Source: Lyngbya sp. PCC 8106
GTDB taxonomy: Bacteria; Cyanobacteriota; Cyanobacteriia; Cyanobacteriales; Microcoleaceae
Length of the DNA stretch: 64,000 nt
Reading direction: 5' to 3'
Assembly (NCBI RefSeq): GCF_000169095.1
Contig: NZ_AAVU01000003.1
Span: forward strand, 1-64,000
Shown: piece by piece, positions 55,701-64,000 of the stretch
Layout of the letters: the number at the start of each line of letters is the position of its first letter
Numbering within the stretch: position 1 is the first letter of the stretch
The notes under the pieces: model-generated
The model's database searches: none
Seen by the model: the letters and a program-made list of their open reading frames with translations, nothing else
Told to the model about the DNA's origin: nothing
Translations under genes and position numbers: made by a program

Positions 55701-56726
55701 ATGCAGATTTCCACAATTGGGACATTCCCAATTTCTAATATTTAAGGGCATTGATTTCATTCGATACCCACAACAATTACAAGTCTTTGAACTGGGAAAA
55801 AACCTGTCCACAAAATCAACAACTTTTCCTTGCTCTTTAGCCTTGTATTCAGTCAGAGTTTGTAACATTCCCCAAGCGGCATCATTAATCGATTTTGCTA
55901 AACAATGATTGCGAGTCATTCCTTTTATATTCAGAGCCTCAAACACGATGACTTGGTTTTCGTCTACTAACTTGCGTGAGAGTTTGTGATGAGAGTCTAA
56001 ACGACAATTAGCAATTTTATTGTGAACTTTAGCAACTTTTAGCCTAGCCTTGTTTCGATTAGCAGAACCCTTGGTTTTACGAGATAGACGTTTTTGGTAC
56101 TTCGCTAATTTCTTCTCGTAGTACCGATAGAACTTAGGCGGTTTGATCTTGTCACCATCACTCGTAACAATCAGAGCATTCAAGCCTAAATCAATTCCGA
56201 TAACTTTTCCTTCTGTTGATTGTTCTGGCAATTCTCCAGATAGCTCAATTCTAAGTGATGCAAAATACTTCCCTGAAGGGGTCATCGAAACTGTTATGGA
56301 CTTGACTTTCCCTTTGATTTGTCGATGAACTTTGGCTTTAACTTCACCCAATTTGGGAAGTTTAACAGAATTGCCATTCACCTGAAAACCTTGAGGATAA
56401 GTTGCAGATTGTTTTCGATGTTTTGACTTAAACCTTGGATGTCTGCCCGTGCCTCTAAAAAAGTTTTTAAAGGCTGTGTCTAGGTTTTTCAAGGACTGTT
56501 GTAAAACCTGACTGGCGACTTCAGTTAACCAGGGCAATTCTTTCTTGAGGGCAGGTAATTGATTGGCACATTTTGTATAGCTCAATCCTTTACCTGTTTC
56601 TTGGTAGGTGTTGTTCCAGTCTGCTAAAAATCGATTAAACACAAAACGAGCGCATCCCAACTCTTTAGCGAGATGGATGCGCTGTTGTTTTGTGGGATAT
56701 AACCGAACTTTTAAAGCGGTGAACAT
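55608..56726 (-). CDS. tnpB: RNA-guided endonuclease TnpB
   Basis: 372 residues of IS605 OrfB/TnpB. Helical N-terminus with KVRLYPTKQQRIHLAKELG, RuvC motif I IGIDLGLNALIV (Asp), motif II VIVFEALNIKGM (Glu), a zinc finger CNCCG...CPNCG, and motif III HDRDINAAGNL (Asp). All catalytic acids are kept, so it may be active. TnpB cuts DNA next to a transposon-adjacent motif using the omega RNA, which helps to retain the element. Confidence 0.93.
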   Translation of the reverse strand: MFTALKVRLYPTKQQRIHLAKELGCARFVFNRFLADWNNTYQETGKGLSYTKCANQLPALKKELPWLTEVASQVLQQSLKNLDTAFKNFFRGTGRHPRFKSKHRKQSATYPQGFQVNGNSVKLPKLGEVKAKVHRQIKGKVKSITVSMTPSGKYFASLRIELSGELPEQSTEGKVIGIDLGLNALIVTSDGDKIKPPKFYRYYEKKLAKYQKRLSRKTKGSANRNKARLKVAKVHNKIANCRLDSHHKLSRKLVDENQVIVFEALNIKGMTRNHCLAKSINDAAWGMLQTLTEYKAKEQGKVVDFVDRFFPSSKTCNCCGYRMKSMPLNIRNWECPNCGNLHDRDINAAGNLRDYFLAVRPRAGFPTLRNAD

Positions 56727-56782
56727 TTACCTTCCGTGATAGACTTTATACTAAAGTAACTGATATGGTGTAAAGTGTCAAC

Positions 56783-57190
56783 ATGGTCGTTCGGTCAAGT
56801 GCTAGGTCTGTTTCAGATGTTAGAGTCCATTTGGTGTTAGTTACCAAATTTAGGCGTAAAGTCTTTGTAGGCAATATGCTCCTCTTGATAGAGGCAACGA
56901 TTAGTAAGGTACTGGAAAACAATGATTGTGAACTAATAGAGTTTAATGGTGAAGTAGATCATATCCACGTTTTATTCCAATACCTGCCTCAGCAACAGCT
57001 TAGTAAGTTGGTTAATACCATTAAAACTGCTACCAGCCGAACTATCTCCAGCAAATTTGAGTCAGAACTTAAAAAAGTTTATTCGGGCAAGAAAGTTTTA
57101 TGGTCAAGCAGTTATTACGTTTCTAGTTGTGGAGGAGTTGCTGTTGACAGACTGAAAGAGTATATTAAAGAACAAGACAGACCTAGTTAA
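56783..57190 (+). CDS. tnpA: IS200/IS605-family Y1 transposase TnpA
   Basis: 135 residues, the normal full length. HUH pair in VDHIHVLFQ; the nucleophilic Tyr lies in the last helix, LKEYIKEQD, and the strand before is VLWSSSYYVSSCGG. It excises and inserts single-stranded copies. Divergent from tnpB, with the 56-base spacer between the two starts holding the promoters. Both genes intact. Confidence 0.93.
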   Translation: MVVRSSARSVSDVRVHLVLVTKFRRKVFVGNMLLLIEATISKVLENNDCELIEFNGEVDHIHVLFQYLPQQQLSKLVNTIKTATSRTISSKFESELKKVYSGKKVLWSSSYYVSSCGGVAVDRLKEYIKEQDRPS

Positions 57191-57196
57191 TTCTTT

Positions 57197-57224
57197 GTTG
57201 GTCGTGATTCATCCCGACACCAAC
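57197..57224. other. Imperfect hairpin at the IS left end
   Basis: GTTGG and CCAAC with inner TCG/CGA (one short bulge) flank a loop GGATGAATCA, as seen on the minus strand. This kind of irregular hairpin near the tnpA stop is the usual recognition site of Y1 transposases. Confidence 0.55.
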
Positions 57225-57272
57225 GTGTCTTATGCTGCGGGTCTTCTCACTCCACTTAGATAAATTCTAAGA

Positions 57273-58091
57273 TTAAGTAGGAAGAAAATTCCCCACTAAC
57301 CAGTTAACGATACTCTTGGTATAGGATTCACAAATTTGATTCACGGCTGTTTCTGGATAGATACAGTTGTAAAAACTAATGATATTTCCGTATACGGCGT
57401 CGGGATAAAAGAGACTGTTTTCATCAAGAGATAGCGATCGCAAGTCAAAGATTTTAGGTTGGGTATTTGCAGCATAATCAATCATAATACTGAAACCATA
57501 GCCACATTGCTGCAAGGTTTGTAGACTACTCATCGTAGCTTCTAAAAACGGAGTAGACCAACCTTTTTTACCACTCCCGCGACGACTTCCTCCTCCGTAT
57601 TCAAACATGACAACTTTGGGAAGTAGATGTTCGGGTAAGTTGAAAAATTGCTTAATAACAACTGATTCCCAACCTTCTATATCGAGTTTAAAACAAGTAA
57701 TTTTGGGGGTTTCTATAGTTTTTAATAGTGTCAACAAATCTAGAGTTTGAACTTGTCGTTTTGACGCTGAAGAACCAAACCAATTTGGAGAAAGGGAACT
57801 AAAATTTGAATTCATCAGATTACCAAATTTTCCCTTGTAAAGTGTTTGAGTTCCGTTTTGATCGGATAAACAACTTTCGATTAAGGTGATCGGATATTGT
57901 TTACAAAGTTTATAAAGCTTGGCTACAGGTAAAGGTTCAACTGCAACAGTGGAGAAATTTAATTGTGAAAATAGTTCACAGTAAAATGCAAAGGTTCCAA
58001 CGCCGATATCAAAACAAATTCCTTCCCGATCTGGATCGATTTCCGGTAAAATTGACTTCAGCAACGCTTGACAGCAAGATTCAACACGCAT
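57273..58091 (-). CDS. FkbM-family methyltransferase
   Basis: 272 residues with a SAM-binding fold: ICFDIGVGTFAFYCELFSQ (motif I), TVAVEPLP (motif II) and CFKLDIEGWESVVIKQF, the FkbM signature. Such enzymes O-methylate sugars or secondary metabolites. No biosynthesis cluster surrounds it. Its 3' end lies about ten bases from the IS left end, so the IS has just missed the gene or trimmed its end slightly. Confidence 0.85.
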   Translation of the reverse strand: MRVESCCQALLKSILPEIDPDREGICFDIGVGTFAFYCELFSQLNFSTVAVEPLPVAKLYKLCKQYPITLIESCLSDQNGTQTLYKGKFGNLMNSNFSSLSPNWFGSSASKRQVQTLDLLTLLKTIETPKITCFKLDIEGWESVVIKQFFNLPEHLLPKVVMFEYGGGSRRGSGKKGWSTPFLEATMSSLQTLQQCGYGFSIMIDYAANTQPKIFDLRSLSLDENSLFYPDAVYGNIISFYNCIYPETAVNQICESYTKSIVNWLVGNFLPT

Positions 58092-58289
58092 TGAGTTCGA
58101 TTAAGAGATTTAGAGATTGCTTAATTCAATTTAGCAGTTTTTAGCCGTAGATCAGCCATTTACTCAAAAATTGTATAGATGATCCAACAGTTTACATTTT
58201 TATGAAGCTTGGCGATCGCAATAGGACAGTGAGTTGGCGACGAATTCCCAACGCTTTTTAAGCCGGATCTTTTACAAAGACTTCTGAAA

Positions 58290-60383
58290 CTATTTCTTGG
58301 GTAAATCTACAGTGAGTTGAGAAATATTATTGTTGGATGCAGATTGAATCCGAATCTCCTGTGTGGGTAATGCGATCACAATTCCTTCGCGATCAAACTG
58401 TTGCTGAATCATCCGGTGTAGATCGCCCTTAAGCGTAAAATAATCAGTCGTTGTTGCCCAACACTTAAGCTTAACTTTCACAGAATATTCAGTATATGCT
58501 AACCCAACTGTTTTGGGCGCTGGATTTTCTAAAGCCAAAGGATGGGATTTAGCAATCTCTCTCAAAATTTGCTCAACCCGAGAAATATTATAACTAAAAG
58601 GAAATAGGATAACAATAGCAACACAACGAGTTTCTTCAGTCGTCATATTAGTAATAATGCTCCCCCAAACTGTATTATTGGGCATCGTAATAATTTCATC
58701 ATTCCAACCCCGAATGATTGTATTTGCCAGGGTAATTGAGTGAATAAAACCGGAGATATCACCCACCAGAACTTCATCCTCTACATCAAAAGGCTTGTAA
58801 ACCATTAACATAAACCCACTCGCGAGATTCGCCAGATTGTTTTGCAAAGCGAATGCTAGGATAAAACTGGTTCCACCAACTAGGGCTATAAGGGGGCCGA
58901 GACTGACTTCGAGGGCGGTTAAAGCGAGTACAAAGCCAACAACCACTCCGCCTCGCTTCACTAGCATCACAACCAGTTGCCGGAAAACATCAGAGACATT
59001 GCTAAACTTTGACAAACTGCGGTTAATAATTAAACCTATAATTTGAGAAATAATAATTGAAGCAATAACAATACTAACAAATGTACCGAGCTTAATTCCC
59101 CAACGTAGACCCCCTTCTTCAGACTGAAGCCAACCCATCAACCGCACTCCCAAACCGTCAGTATCTTCGAGATCAATTTCGATGGTACTAACTGCTTGAA
59201 TATAGTCGTTATATGAGCTAACTTCACCCCCTTTTTTTTCAAGTTCATCTAATACAATCTCAAACCGATCAATAATTGCGGTGCGCTCGGCTTGTAATTC
59301 AGTAATATTACTAACTAATTGGTTCTTCAATTCAGACTCAGCTTCAGCATTTTCTTCTAACTGTTCAGTTGCTTCTTCGAGTTGATTTTGTTTTTGATCA
59401 ATATTTTCTAGGTTTTCAACTCCGTTAACAGTGCTGGCAACTTTTATTTCTAAGTTTCCTTCAATATTAGTATTTTCAAGGGTATCTACTGCTTCATCTA
59501 GATTCTGGGAAGATTGCTCAGTCGGATTGGGTGAGTTAGGATTAACTCCTTGAATGGCTTCTATTGCTTGTTTGAGAGAGTTCCGTGCCGCTTCAAGTTG
59601 TTGAGTTGCATCATCATATTCCCAAGTATCTGGTGGCGTATTTTTTTGAATTTCTTGAGCCTCTTCAACGGTTTCAATTGCAATTTCTAGTTGATCAATA
59701 TTTTGAGTAATTTCTTCGTATTCACTAGACCAACTATCAACTTTTTCTCGGTCTTTTTTGGCGAGTTCAAGAGTTTGTTTTGCCTGTTCTAATTCACCGG
59801 TTTCTTGGGCTTCTTCTATAACACTGCTTAAGGTATCATCTTCTTTGATTTCAGCGTTAATTATTGCGGCTTCTTCAACTGCTTCTTGGGCTTTCTTGAG
59901 GTTTTCTTGAGCTTCTTCTATCTTTCTGGTAGCCTGTTCATATTCAGGTGAACCCACTGTCGCCACCGCTTGACTTTCTTGAGCGGCTTCCAGGGCTTGT
60001 GTAACTTCTTCTAAAGTGTTAGCCGCTTCTTGTTGTTTGCTAATGGCTCGGTTCTGACGTTTAACTGCAATTTCAGCATCGCTAATTTCTTGTACTTTTT
60101 GTTTTAATAAAATCAGCCATGCTGCGGCTTCATTTTCGAGTTCTACTCGTGTTAAAGGCTTCACCAATAATTTCAGTTCATCGACTTCAATTTCAGGATC
60201 TTGTGTGGTAACTTCCTTCCCTAAAGCGGTTGACAAGGGCTGAGGTTCCGTTTCTTCTGTTTGGGGTTCTGCGATCATCAATTCTTGAGTTTGACTAGGA
60301 ACGCCCCACGAGACAACAGTACAAATGATTCCCGTGATGATCAACGAACGAACCTGATATTTCAACACTTTTTTTCTCCTCAT
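58290..60383 (-). CDS. Mechanosensitive channel (MscS family) with long coiled coil
   Basis: 697 residues. An N-terminal hydrophobic segment (LIITGIICTVVSWGV) is followed by about 330 residues of Glu/Ala/Lys-rich coiled coil (residues about 60-390), a region usually periplasmic. Then three membrane helices (about 425-455, 470-490 and the pore helix LVGGTSFILAFALQNNLANL near 505-520) and the MscS beta domain (VEDEVLVGDISGFIHSI, MPNNTVWGSIITN). The channel opens under membrane tension. The long coiled-coil part is larger than in Escherichia coli MscS (286 residues) and suggests a sensor or tether. Confidence 0.88.
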   Translation of the reverse strand: MRRKKVLKYQVRSLIITGIICTVVSWGVPSQTQELMIAEPQTEETEPQPLSTALGKEVTTQDPEIEVDELKLLVKPLTRVELENEAAAWLILLKQKVQEISDAEIAVKRQNRAISKQQEAANTLEEVTQALEAAQESQAVATVGSPEYEQATRKIEEAQENLKKAQEAVEEAAIINAEIKEDDTLSSVIEEAQETGELEQAKQTLELAKKDREKVDSWSSEYEEITQNIDQLEIAIETVEEAQEIQKNTPPDTWEYDDATQQLEAARNSLKQAIEAIQGVNPNSPNPTEQSSQNLDEAVDTLENTNIEGNLEIKVASTVNGVENLENIDQKQNQLEEATEQLEENAEAESELKNQLVSNITELQAERTAIIDRFEIVLDELEKKGGEVSSYNDYIQAVSTIEIDLEDTDGLGVRLMGWLQSEEGGLRWGIKLGTFVSIVIASIIISQIIGLIINRSLSKFSNVSDVFRQLVVMLVKRGGVVVGFVLALTALEVSLGPLIALVGGTSFILAFALQNNLANLASGFMLMVYKPFDVEDEVLVGDISGFIHSITLANTIIRGWNDEIITMPNNTVWGSIITNMTTEETRCVAIVILFPFSYNISRVEQILREIAKSHPLALENPAPKTVGLAYTEYSVKVKLKCWATTTDYFTLKGDLHRMIQQQFDREGIVIALPTQEIRIQSASNNNISQLTVDLPKK

Positions 60384-60622
60384 AACTTATAAAGGAAACC
60401 TAAAATCCGCAGGCTTTAAAGAAAAATATGGTATTTATAGAGCATTACAGTGATCGCTTATTTGATCACTGCGAAAGATGTTTTTCTACAATCAAGCTAA
60501 CAAAACAGTTATTATTTTTCAAATATAATCTTCAATTTTTTACTAAAACTTTACAAAAATCTGGTCTTCCTGTTGTTAAATTAACTTTTGTTGTTAATTA
60601 GTCATTGATCAGCTTAAAATAT

Positions 60623-61165
60623 ATGAGTATTTTATTTCAAACTGAGCGTTTAATTATCCGAAACTGGGAACCAGAAAAAGATGCAATGCAAGCTTTTAAA
60701 ATATATGGTGATCCCAATGTGATGTATTTTATTAGTCCCCCTTTAGAAACAGTAGAAGCAGTTCGTTATCGACTTAAAGACAGATTAGAACGTCATAAAC
60801 ATGGAACAGGTTCTTGGGCGGTAGTTGAAAAAGAAACCGATGAAATTATTGGTGCAGTTTTGCTGGTTCAACTTCCTAATAATGATGGTATTACCACAAC
60901 AAATTATGAAATTGGTTGGCATTTTCGCCAAGCCAGTTGGGGAAACGGTTACGCCACAGAAGCCGCTCAACAAATTCTCTCCTATGGTTTTAAAAATTTT
61001 AATTTACCTGTCATTTATGCCGTTGTCAAGCCAGAAAATAAACGTTCAATTGCGGTGACTCAAAGACTGGGAATGAAATCTTTGGGATTAACGAATGAGT
61101 ATTACGGGGTTGAATTATTGTTATTTCAGTTAAAAGCCACTCATTACCATACTACCTTATCATAG
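60623..61165 (+). CDS. GNAT-family acetyltransferase, RimJ/RimL-like
   Basis: 180 residues from the ATG at 60623; the TTG at 60605 gives six extra codons. Family markers: FQTERLIIRNWEPEKDAMQA, GWHFRQASWGNGYATEAAQQ (acetyl-CoA loop) and VIYAVVKPENKRSIAVTQRLGM. These enzymes acetylate ribosomal protein termini or other amines; acceptor unknown. Confidence 0.85.
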   Translation: MSILFQTERLIIRNWEPEKDAMQAFKIYGDPNVMYFISPPLETVEAVRYRLKDRLERHKHGTGSWAVVEKETDEIIGAVLLVQLPNNDGITTTNYEIGWHFRQASWGNGYATEAAQQILSYGFKNFNLPVIYAVVKPENKRSIAVTQRLGMKSLGLTNEYYGVELLLFQLKATHYHTTLS

Positions 61166-61234
61166 ACTATCATACTTTACTTCATAGTGAAAATGAACAT
61201 GGCATGAAATCAAAGCTATACTTTGGTCTAAAGC

Positions 61235-61930
61235 CTAAGTCACAAGGTTTATAACCCATAATCCAGCCATCCCAAGCAATACCAATACAATTAATACAAA
61301 TAAGCCTCCAAATACATAACTTAATATTTCCTTCATAGTCTCTATATTCATCTGTACAAAAAACTTAAATTCATATAAAATTTTAGGTAAGTACATAGCA
61401 CTTAGGAACAATACTACTGTTGCGATTAATAAGATTATCAAAGAAGCTAATATTTTTGGTAAAGTGTTTGAAGTGTTTGTAGTATGTAAATGTTGAAAAC
61501 AACTGTATAGAAAATCAGAACCGCAAATAAGGCTTGCTAAAAAACAAACAAGTCTGGATACCAAAATCATATAATAAGATAAAGCGTCTGATTCTTTCTT
61601 TAAATTATCTTCTAACTTAATTTCCGATGTGTTATTGTTGATTCTACCGAAAAAAGTTTTAATATCTATGTCATTCTCTTTGTTTTCAAGATATATGATA
61701 TATTTTAGAAAATTCACAGAGAGACTCCCACATATAAACCCTATACCTACAGACAAAGCACCTATATTATTAGTAGAATAATCATAATTTTCTCCTCGAT
61801 CTAAGCTAATAATCTCTAAAATTTTTATTGATTTTGGATTGTAAAAATAACGAATTGTCAATATAGCACCTAGACCAAACAACCAATTTTCTAATGAATA
61901 TAAGTTATTGAAGGTTTTCCAGCCTTTCAT
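61235..61930 (-). CDS. Membrane protein of unknown function
   Basis: 231 residues with about four hydrophobic spans (NIGALSVGIGFICGSLSVNF, YMILVSRLVCFLASLICG, ILASLIILLIATVVLFLSAM, VFGGLFVLIVLVLLGMAGL), and charged loops. No family recognised; AT-rich coding. Stands between the GNAT and Uma2 genes. Confidence 0.6.
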   Translation of the reverse strand: MKGWKTFNNLYSLENWLFGLGAILTIRYFYNPKSIKILEIISLDRGENYDYSTNNIGALSVGIGFICGSLSVNFLKYIIYLENKENDIDIKTFFGRINNNTSEIKLEDNLKKESDALSYYMILVSRLVCFLASLICGSDFLYSCFQHLHTTNTSNTLPKILASLIILLIATVVLFLSAMYLPKILYEFKFFVQMNIETMKEILSYVFGGLFVLIVLVLLGMAGLWVINLVT

Positions 61931-61987
61931 TTTGTAACCTCTATGTGAATAATGTACAGAATAGATCTCTTTTGAGAGCTTAAACTC

Positions 61988-62668
61988 TTATTCAGTAAAC
62001 TTTATTACAAACTGCTGATGTTCTACGGTTGCTAATCCCTGTTGTCCAACCTCTAAGACTTTCGCTAGATTCCCCGCTAACAACGCTGAAACATCCAACC
62101 ACAATCCCGGAAAAATTAGACTACATACAATTCCATCAGCATTAGCCTCTAGGCGTTTGTATTCTCCCTGATCTAAATAATACCAGTCAAATTCACCATC
62201 ATACACTCGCCAAACTAAATATTCTTGAACTTGATTGCGACGGTACGCTTTGAGTTTATCATGCAAGTCAATTGATGCGCTACTAGCCGCGATTTCTACG
62301 ATTAATTCCGGCGCACCTTCTACATAGTCATCTTCACTAATAGAAGACTGTCCTCCTGTTTCTATTCTAAGTAACGCATCAGGTTGAGGTTCATTATCTG
62401 CATCCAGACGAACGGTTGTGTTGTCAGCGATACCAACACCAGGCGTATTTGCGACATAGGTTAACAACCAACCGACAATAAAAGCGTGAGGTTGAGCATG
62501 ATTTCGATAACGTAAAGGTGAAGCCAGGTAAACCACTCCTTCTATTAATTCAGCTTTCTTAATCTCTGACATCGCCTGATAACGCCGTTCAAATTCTGCG
62601 CGAGTCAGAGAATCACCGCTTTCGAGAGGAGGAGTTTTTAGAGTGGGAGAAACTTTAATTTGAGTCAT
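61988..62668 (-). CDS. Uma2-family putative endonuclease
   Basis: 226 residues with the Uma2/DUF820 pattern: SEIKKAELIEGVVYLASPL, DNEPQPDALLRIE, APELIVEIAASSASIDLHDKL and VQEYLVWRVYDGEFDWYYL. It is longer than the paralogue at 38710-39291 and only distantly similar. It starts 12 bases after the tgt stop, so they may share a transcript. Confidence 0.85.
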   Translation of the reverse strand: MTQIKVSPTLKTPPLESGDSLTRAEFERRYQAMSEIKKAELIEGVVYLASPLRYRNHAQPHAFIVGWLLTYVANTPGVGIADNTTVRLDADNEPQPDALLRIETGGQSSISEDDYVEGAPELIVEIAASSASIDLHDKLKAYRRNQVQEYLVWRVYDGEFDWYYLDQGEYKRLEANADGIVCSLIFPGLWLDVSALLAGNLAKVLEVGQQGLATVEHQQFVIKFTE

Positions 62669-62680
62669 CGTATTTGAAAA

Positions 62681-63841
62681 TTACGGATCATCTTGATGAG
62701 AAAAACCCACTTCTTCTAAAGTTTTACCCGATTCAGAAGGCTTGATCCATTCAGCAAATTCTTCAGAAAAGCGATCGCGAAAAATAGCATCTCGAATGCG
62801 TTGGGTAAAGCGAATTAATTCGGTAACATTATGAATAGAAAGCAACGTATAAGCTAGAAGTTCTTTTGCTCTAACTAAATGACTGAGGTAAGCGCGACTA
62901 AAATTTTGACAAGTATAACACGGACAAGTTTCATCGAGGGGTTGAAAATCTTCTCGAAATGGAGAATTTTTGAGATTCCAACGTTCTCCTTGAACCAACG
63001 CCGCCCCATGACGCGCCAAACGAGTCGGTATCACACAATCAAATAAGTCTATACCAGAGGCGATCGCTTGTGCCATTTCCCGATAAGTTCCCACACCCAT
63101 TAAATAACGGGGTTTTTCGGGGGGAAGAAAAGGCGTTGTCACCTTAACAATTTTTTCAATCAATTCAGAGGGTTCTCCCACACTCACGCCCCCAATGGCG
63201 TAACCCGGAAGATTGAGTTTTGCAAGTTGTTGGGCGGCTTCTTGTCGCAACTCAGGATATACGCCCCCCTGAACAATGCCAAATAAAGCTTGATCCGAGC
63301 GTTGATGAGCGGTTATACAGCGTTCTAACCAGCGATAAGTCCGTTCTGTCGCGGCTAACACCTGTTCTCGACTGGCGGGGTAGGGAGGGCATTCATCAAA
63401 CGCCATGATCACATCAGCACCCAATTCATTTTGAATTTGAATAGAGCGCTCGGGGGTTAAATGAATCATTAGACCATCGTGAGGCGAGCGAAAGATGACG
63501 CCCTCATCGTTAATGGTGCGAATTTCACTGAGACTAAAAACTTGAAATCCACCAGAATCAGTTAAAATCGGCCCGTTCCATGCCATAAACCGATGCAACC
63601 CGCCTGCGCTAGCGACAATTTTCTCGCCCGGTTGCAGATGCAAGTGATAGGTGTTAGACAGCACCATTTGAGCGCCTGCGGCTTCTAAGTGAGCCGGAGT
63701 CAGCGTTTTAACATTGGCTAACGTTCCGACTGGCATGAATCGTGGTGTTTCTACCGATCCGTGTGGAGTCGAGAAAATACCCGCTCGCGCTGAGGATTGA
63801 GAACAGCGAGCCTGAATATCAAATGAATTGGGTTCTGACAT
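62681..63841 (-). CDS. tgt: Queuine tRNA-ribosyltransferase
   Basis: 386 residues; exchanges guanine 34 for preQ1 in tRNAs with GUN anticodons. DSGGFQVFSLS, GDEAPS-equivalent and the nucleophilic Asp in LFDCVIPTRLARHG are present. The zinc site CPCYTCQ with a later His (LLSIHNVTEL) is complete. Normal bacterial length. The window ends about 160 bases upstream of its start. Confidence 0.96.
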   Translation of the reverse strand: MSEPNSFDIQARCSQSSARAGIFSTPHGSVETPRFMPVGTLANVKTLTPAHLEAAGAQMVLSNTYHLHLQPGEKIVASAGGLHRFMAWNGPILTDSGGFQVFSLSEIRTINDEGVIFRSPHDGLMIHLTPERSIQIQNELGADVIMAFDECPPYPASREQVLAATERTYRWLERCITAHQRSDQALFGIVQGGVYPELRQEAAQQLAKLNLPGYAIGGVSVGEPSELIEKIVKVTTPFLPPEKPRYLMGVGTYREMAQAIASGIDLFDCVIPTRLARHGAALVQGERWNLKNSPFREDFQPLDETCPCYTCQNFSRAYLSHLVRAKELLAYTLLSIHNVTELIRFTQRIRDAIFRDRFSEEFAEWIKPSESGKTLEEVGFSHQDDP

Positions 63842-64000
63842 GAATTAACAGATGAGGGACTAGCAACTAGAGGAGATGGAAGGTTCAAAAAACTCAGAGA
63901 CTGTTTTTCTTTTTCCAGTGTCCTGCTAATTTATCACTCCTCATTGTCTCTAAAAAGGGCAATCCTCATCAAGCTGACTATCCCAATTTCCTGACAAGAC

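Larger units (their letters stand above)
55480..57262 (-). mobile_element. IS605-type insertion sequence
   Basis: A complete IS200/IS605-family element with divergent tnpB (minus) and tnpA (plus). The left end (LE, beside tnpA) lies near 57191-57262 and the right end (RE, beyond tnpB) near 55480-55607. Such elements have no terminal inverted repeats and make no target duplication; instead imperfect hairpins near each end are read by the Y1 transposase. Exact ends cannot be set without an empty site. It fills the gap between the giant gene and the FkbM gene. Confidence 0.75.

Overview
The window looks like chromosomal DNA of a filamentous, non-heterocystous cyanobacterium (Oscillatoriales-like, in the Lyngbya/Limnoraphis/Planktothrix range; the genus is an inference). 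Support comes from the split cyanobacterial ATP synthase operon with a duplicated b subunit (b and b'), ferredoxin-NADP reductase with an N-terminal CpcD-like linker, cytochrome c6, the myxol-type carotenoid genes cruF and cruG, the bicarbonate transporter pair sbtA/sbtB, several cyanobacterial families of unknown function (DUF3727, DUF1995, DUF3122 types) and scattered GCGATCGC (HIP1) octamers. Base composition is mostly AT-leaning, apart from one GC-rich block at about 40.9-42.7 kb.

Layout. 0-3 kb: a CHAT-domain protease-like protein (cut by the window edge) whose reading frame carries two copies of a C/G-rich palindromic repeat, followed by a Tat-exported caspase-like protein. 3-10 kb: secreted or membrane proteins of unknown function, a J-domain protein, and a relic PEP-CTERM sorting tail lying in frame behind tandem stop codons. 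10-14 kb: petH, cruG, cruF. 14-22 kb: a CofE-like protein, a GNAT enzyme, ruvX, a DUF3727 protein, mltG, a PmbA/TldD-type protein, an SGNH hydrolase interrupted by a stop codon, and a HAD hydrolase. 22-27 kb: an excalibur protein, cytochrome c6 with its DUF3122 neighbour, a bacterial-type CrtI phytoene desaturase and Tex. 27.7-35.2 kb: a lipase-like hydrolase behind the terminator of the atpI-atpB-atpE-atpF2-atpF-atpH-atpA-atpG operon, all on the minus strand. 35.5-40 kb: proS, a fused signal-peptidase-I-like membrane protein, a Uma2 nuclease and an isoprenylcysteine methyltransferase-like membrane protein.

40-43.6 kb is the most unusual stretch. A GC-rich sbtA-sbtB operon lies between two diverged direct repeats of about 0.5 kb. 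The left repeat contains the start of the intact methyltransferase-like gene plus a dead 3' fragment of a phospholipase-D-like gene. The right repeat contains a dead start of the methyltransferase-like gene plus the intact phospholipase-D-like gene. A fragment of a Tn3-family transposase sits at the left inner edge. This reads as a horizontally acquired inorganic-carbon-uptake cassette integrated with duplication of the target.

45-64 kb: a small zinc-finger-like protein, a cysteine desulfurase, a DUF1995 protein, a PPP-type phosphatase, and a 2103-residue secreted mosaic protein (DUF4347, beta-helix, lamin-tail, Calx-beta, Pro/Thr/Glu linker, RTX repeats). Directly after its stop codon comes an intact IS605-type element with divergent tnpB and tnpA. 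Then follow a FkbM methyltransferase, a coiled-coil MscS channel, a GNAT enzyme, a membrane protein of unknown function, a second Uma2 protein and tgt. No tRNA, rRNA or CRISPR array was recognised.

How the genes relate: ATP synthase, FNR, cytochrome c6 and carotenoid genes serve photosynthetic energy conversion, and sbtA/sbtB would feed bicarbonate to the carbon-concentrating mechanism. Most of the rest is housekeeping or accessory envelope and defence-like functions without shared operons. All assignments come from reading the sequence; no database search was run, and alignments were made by eye.
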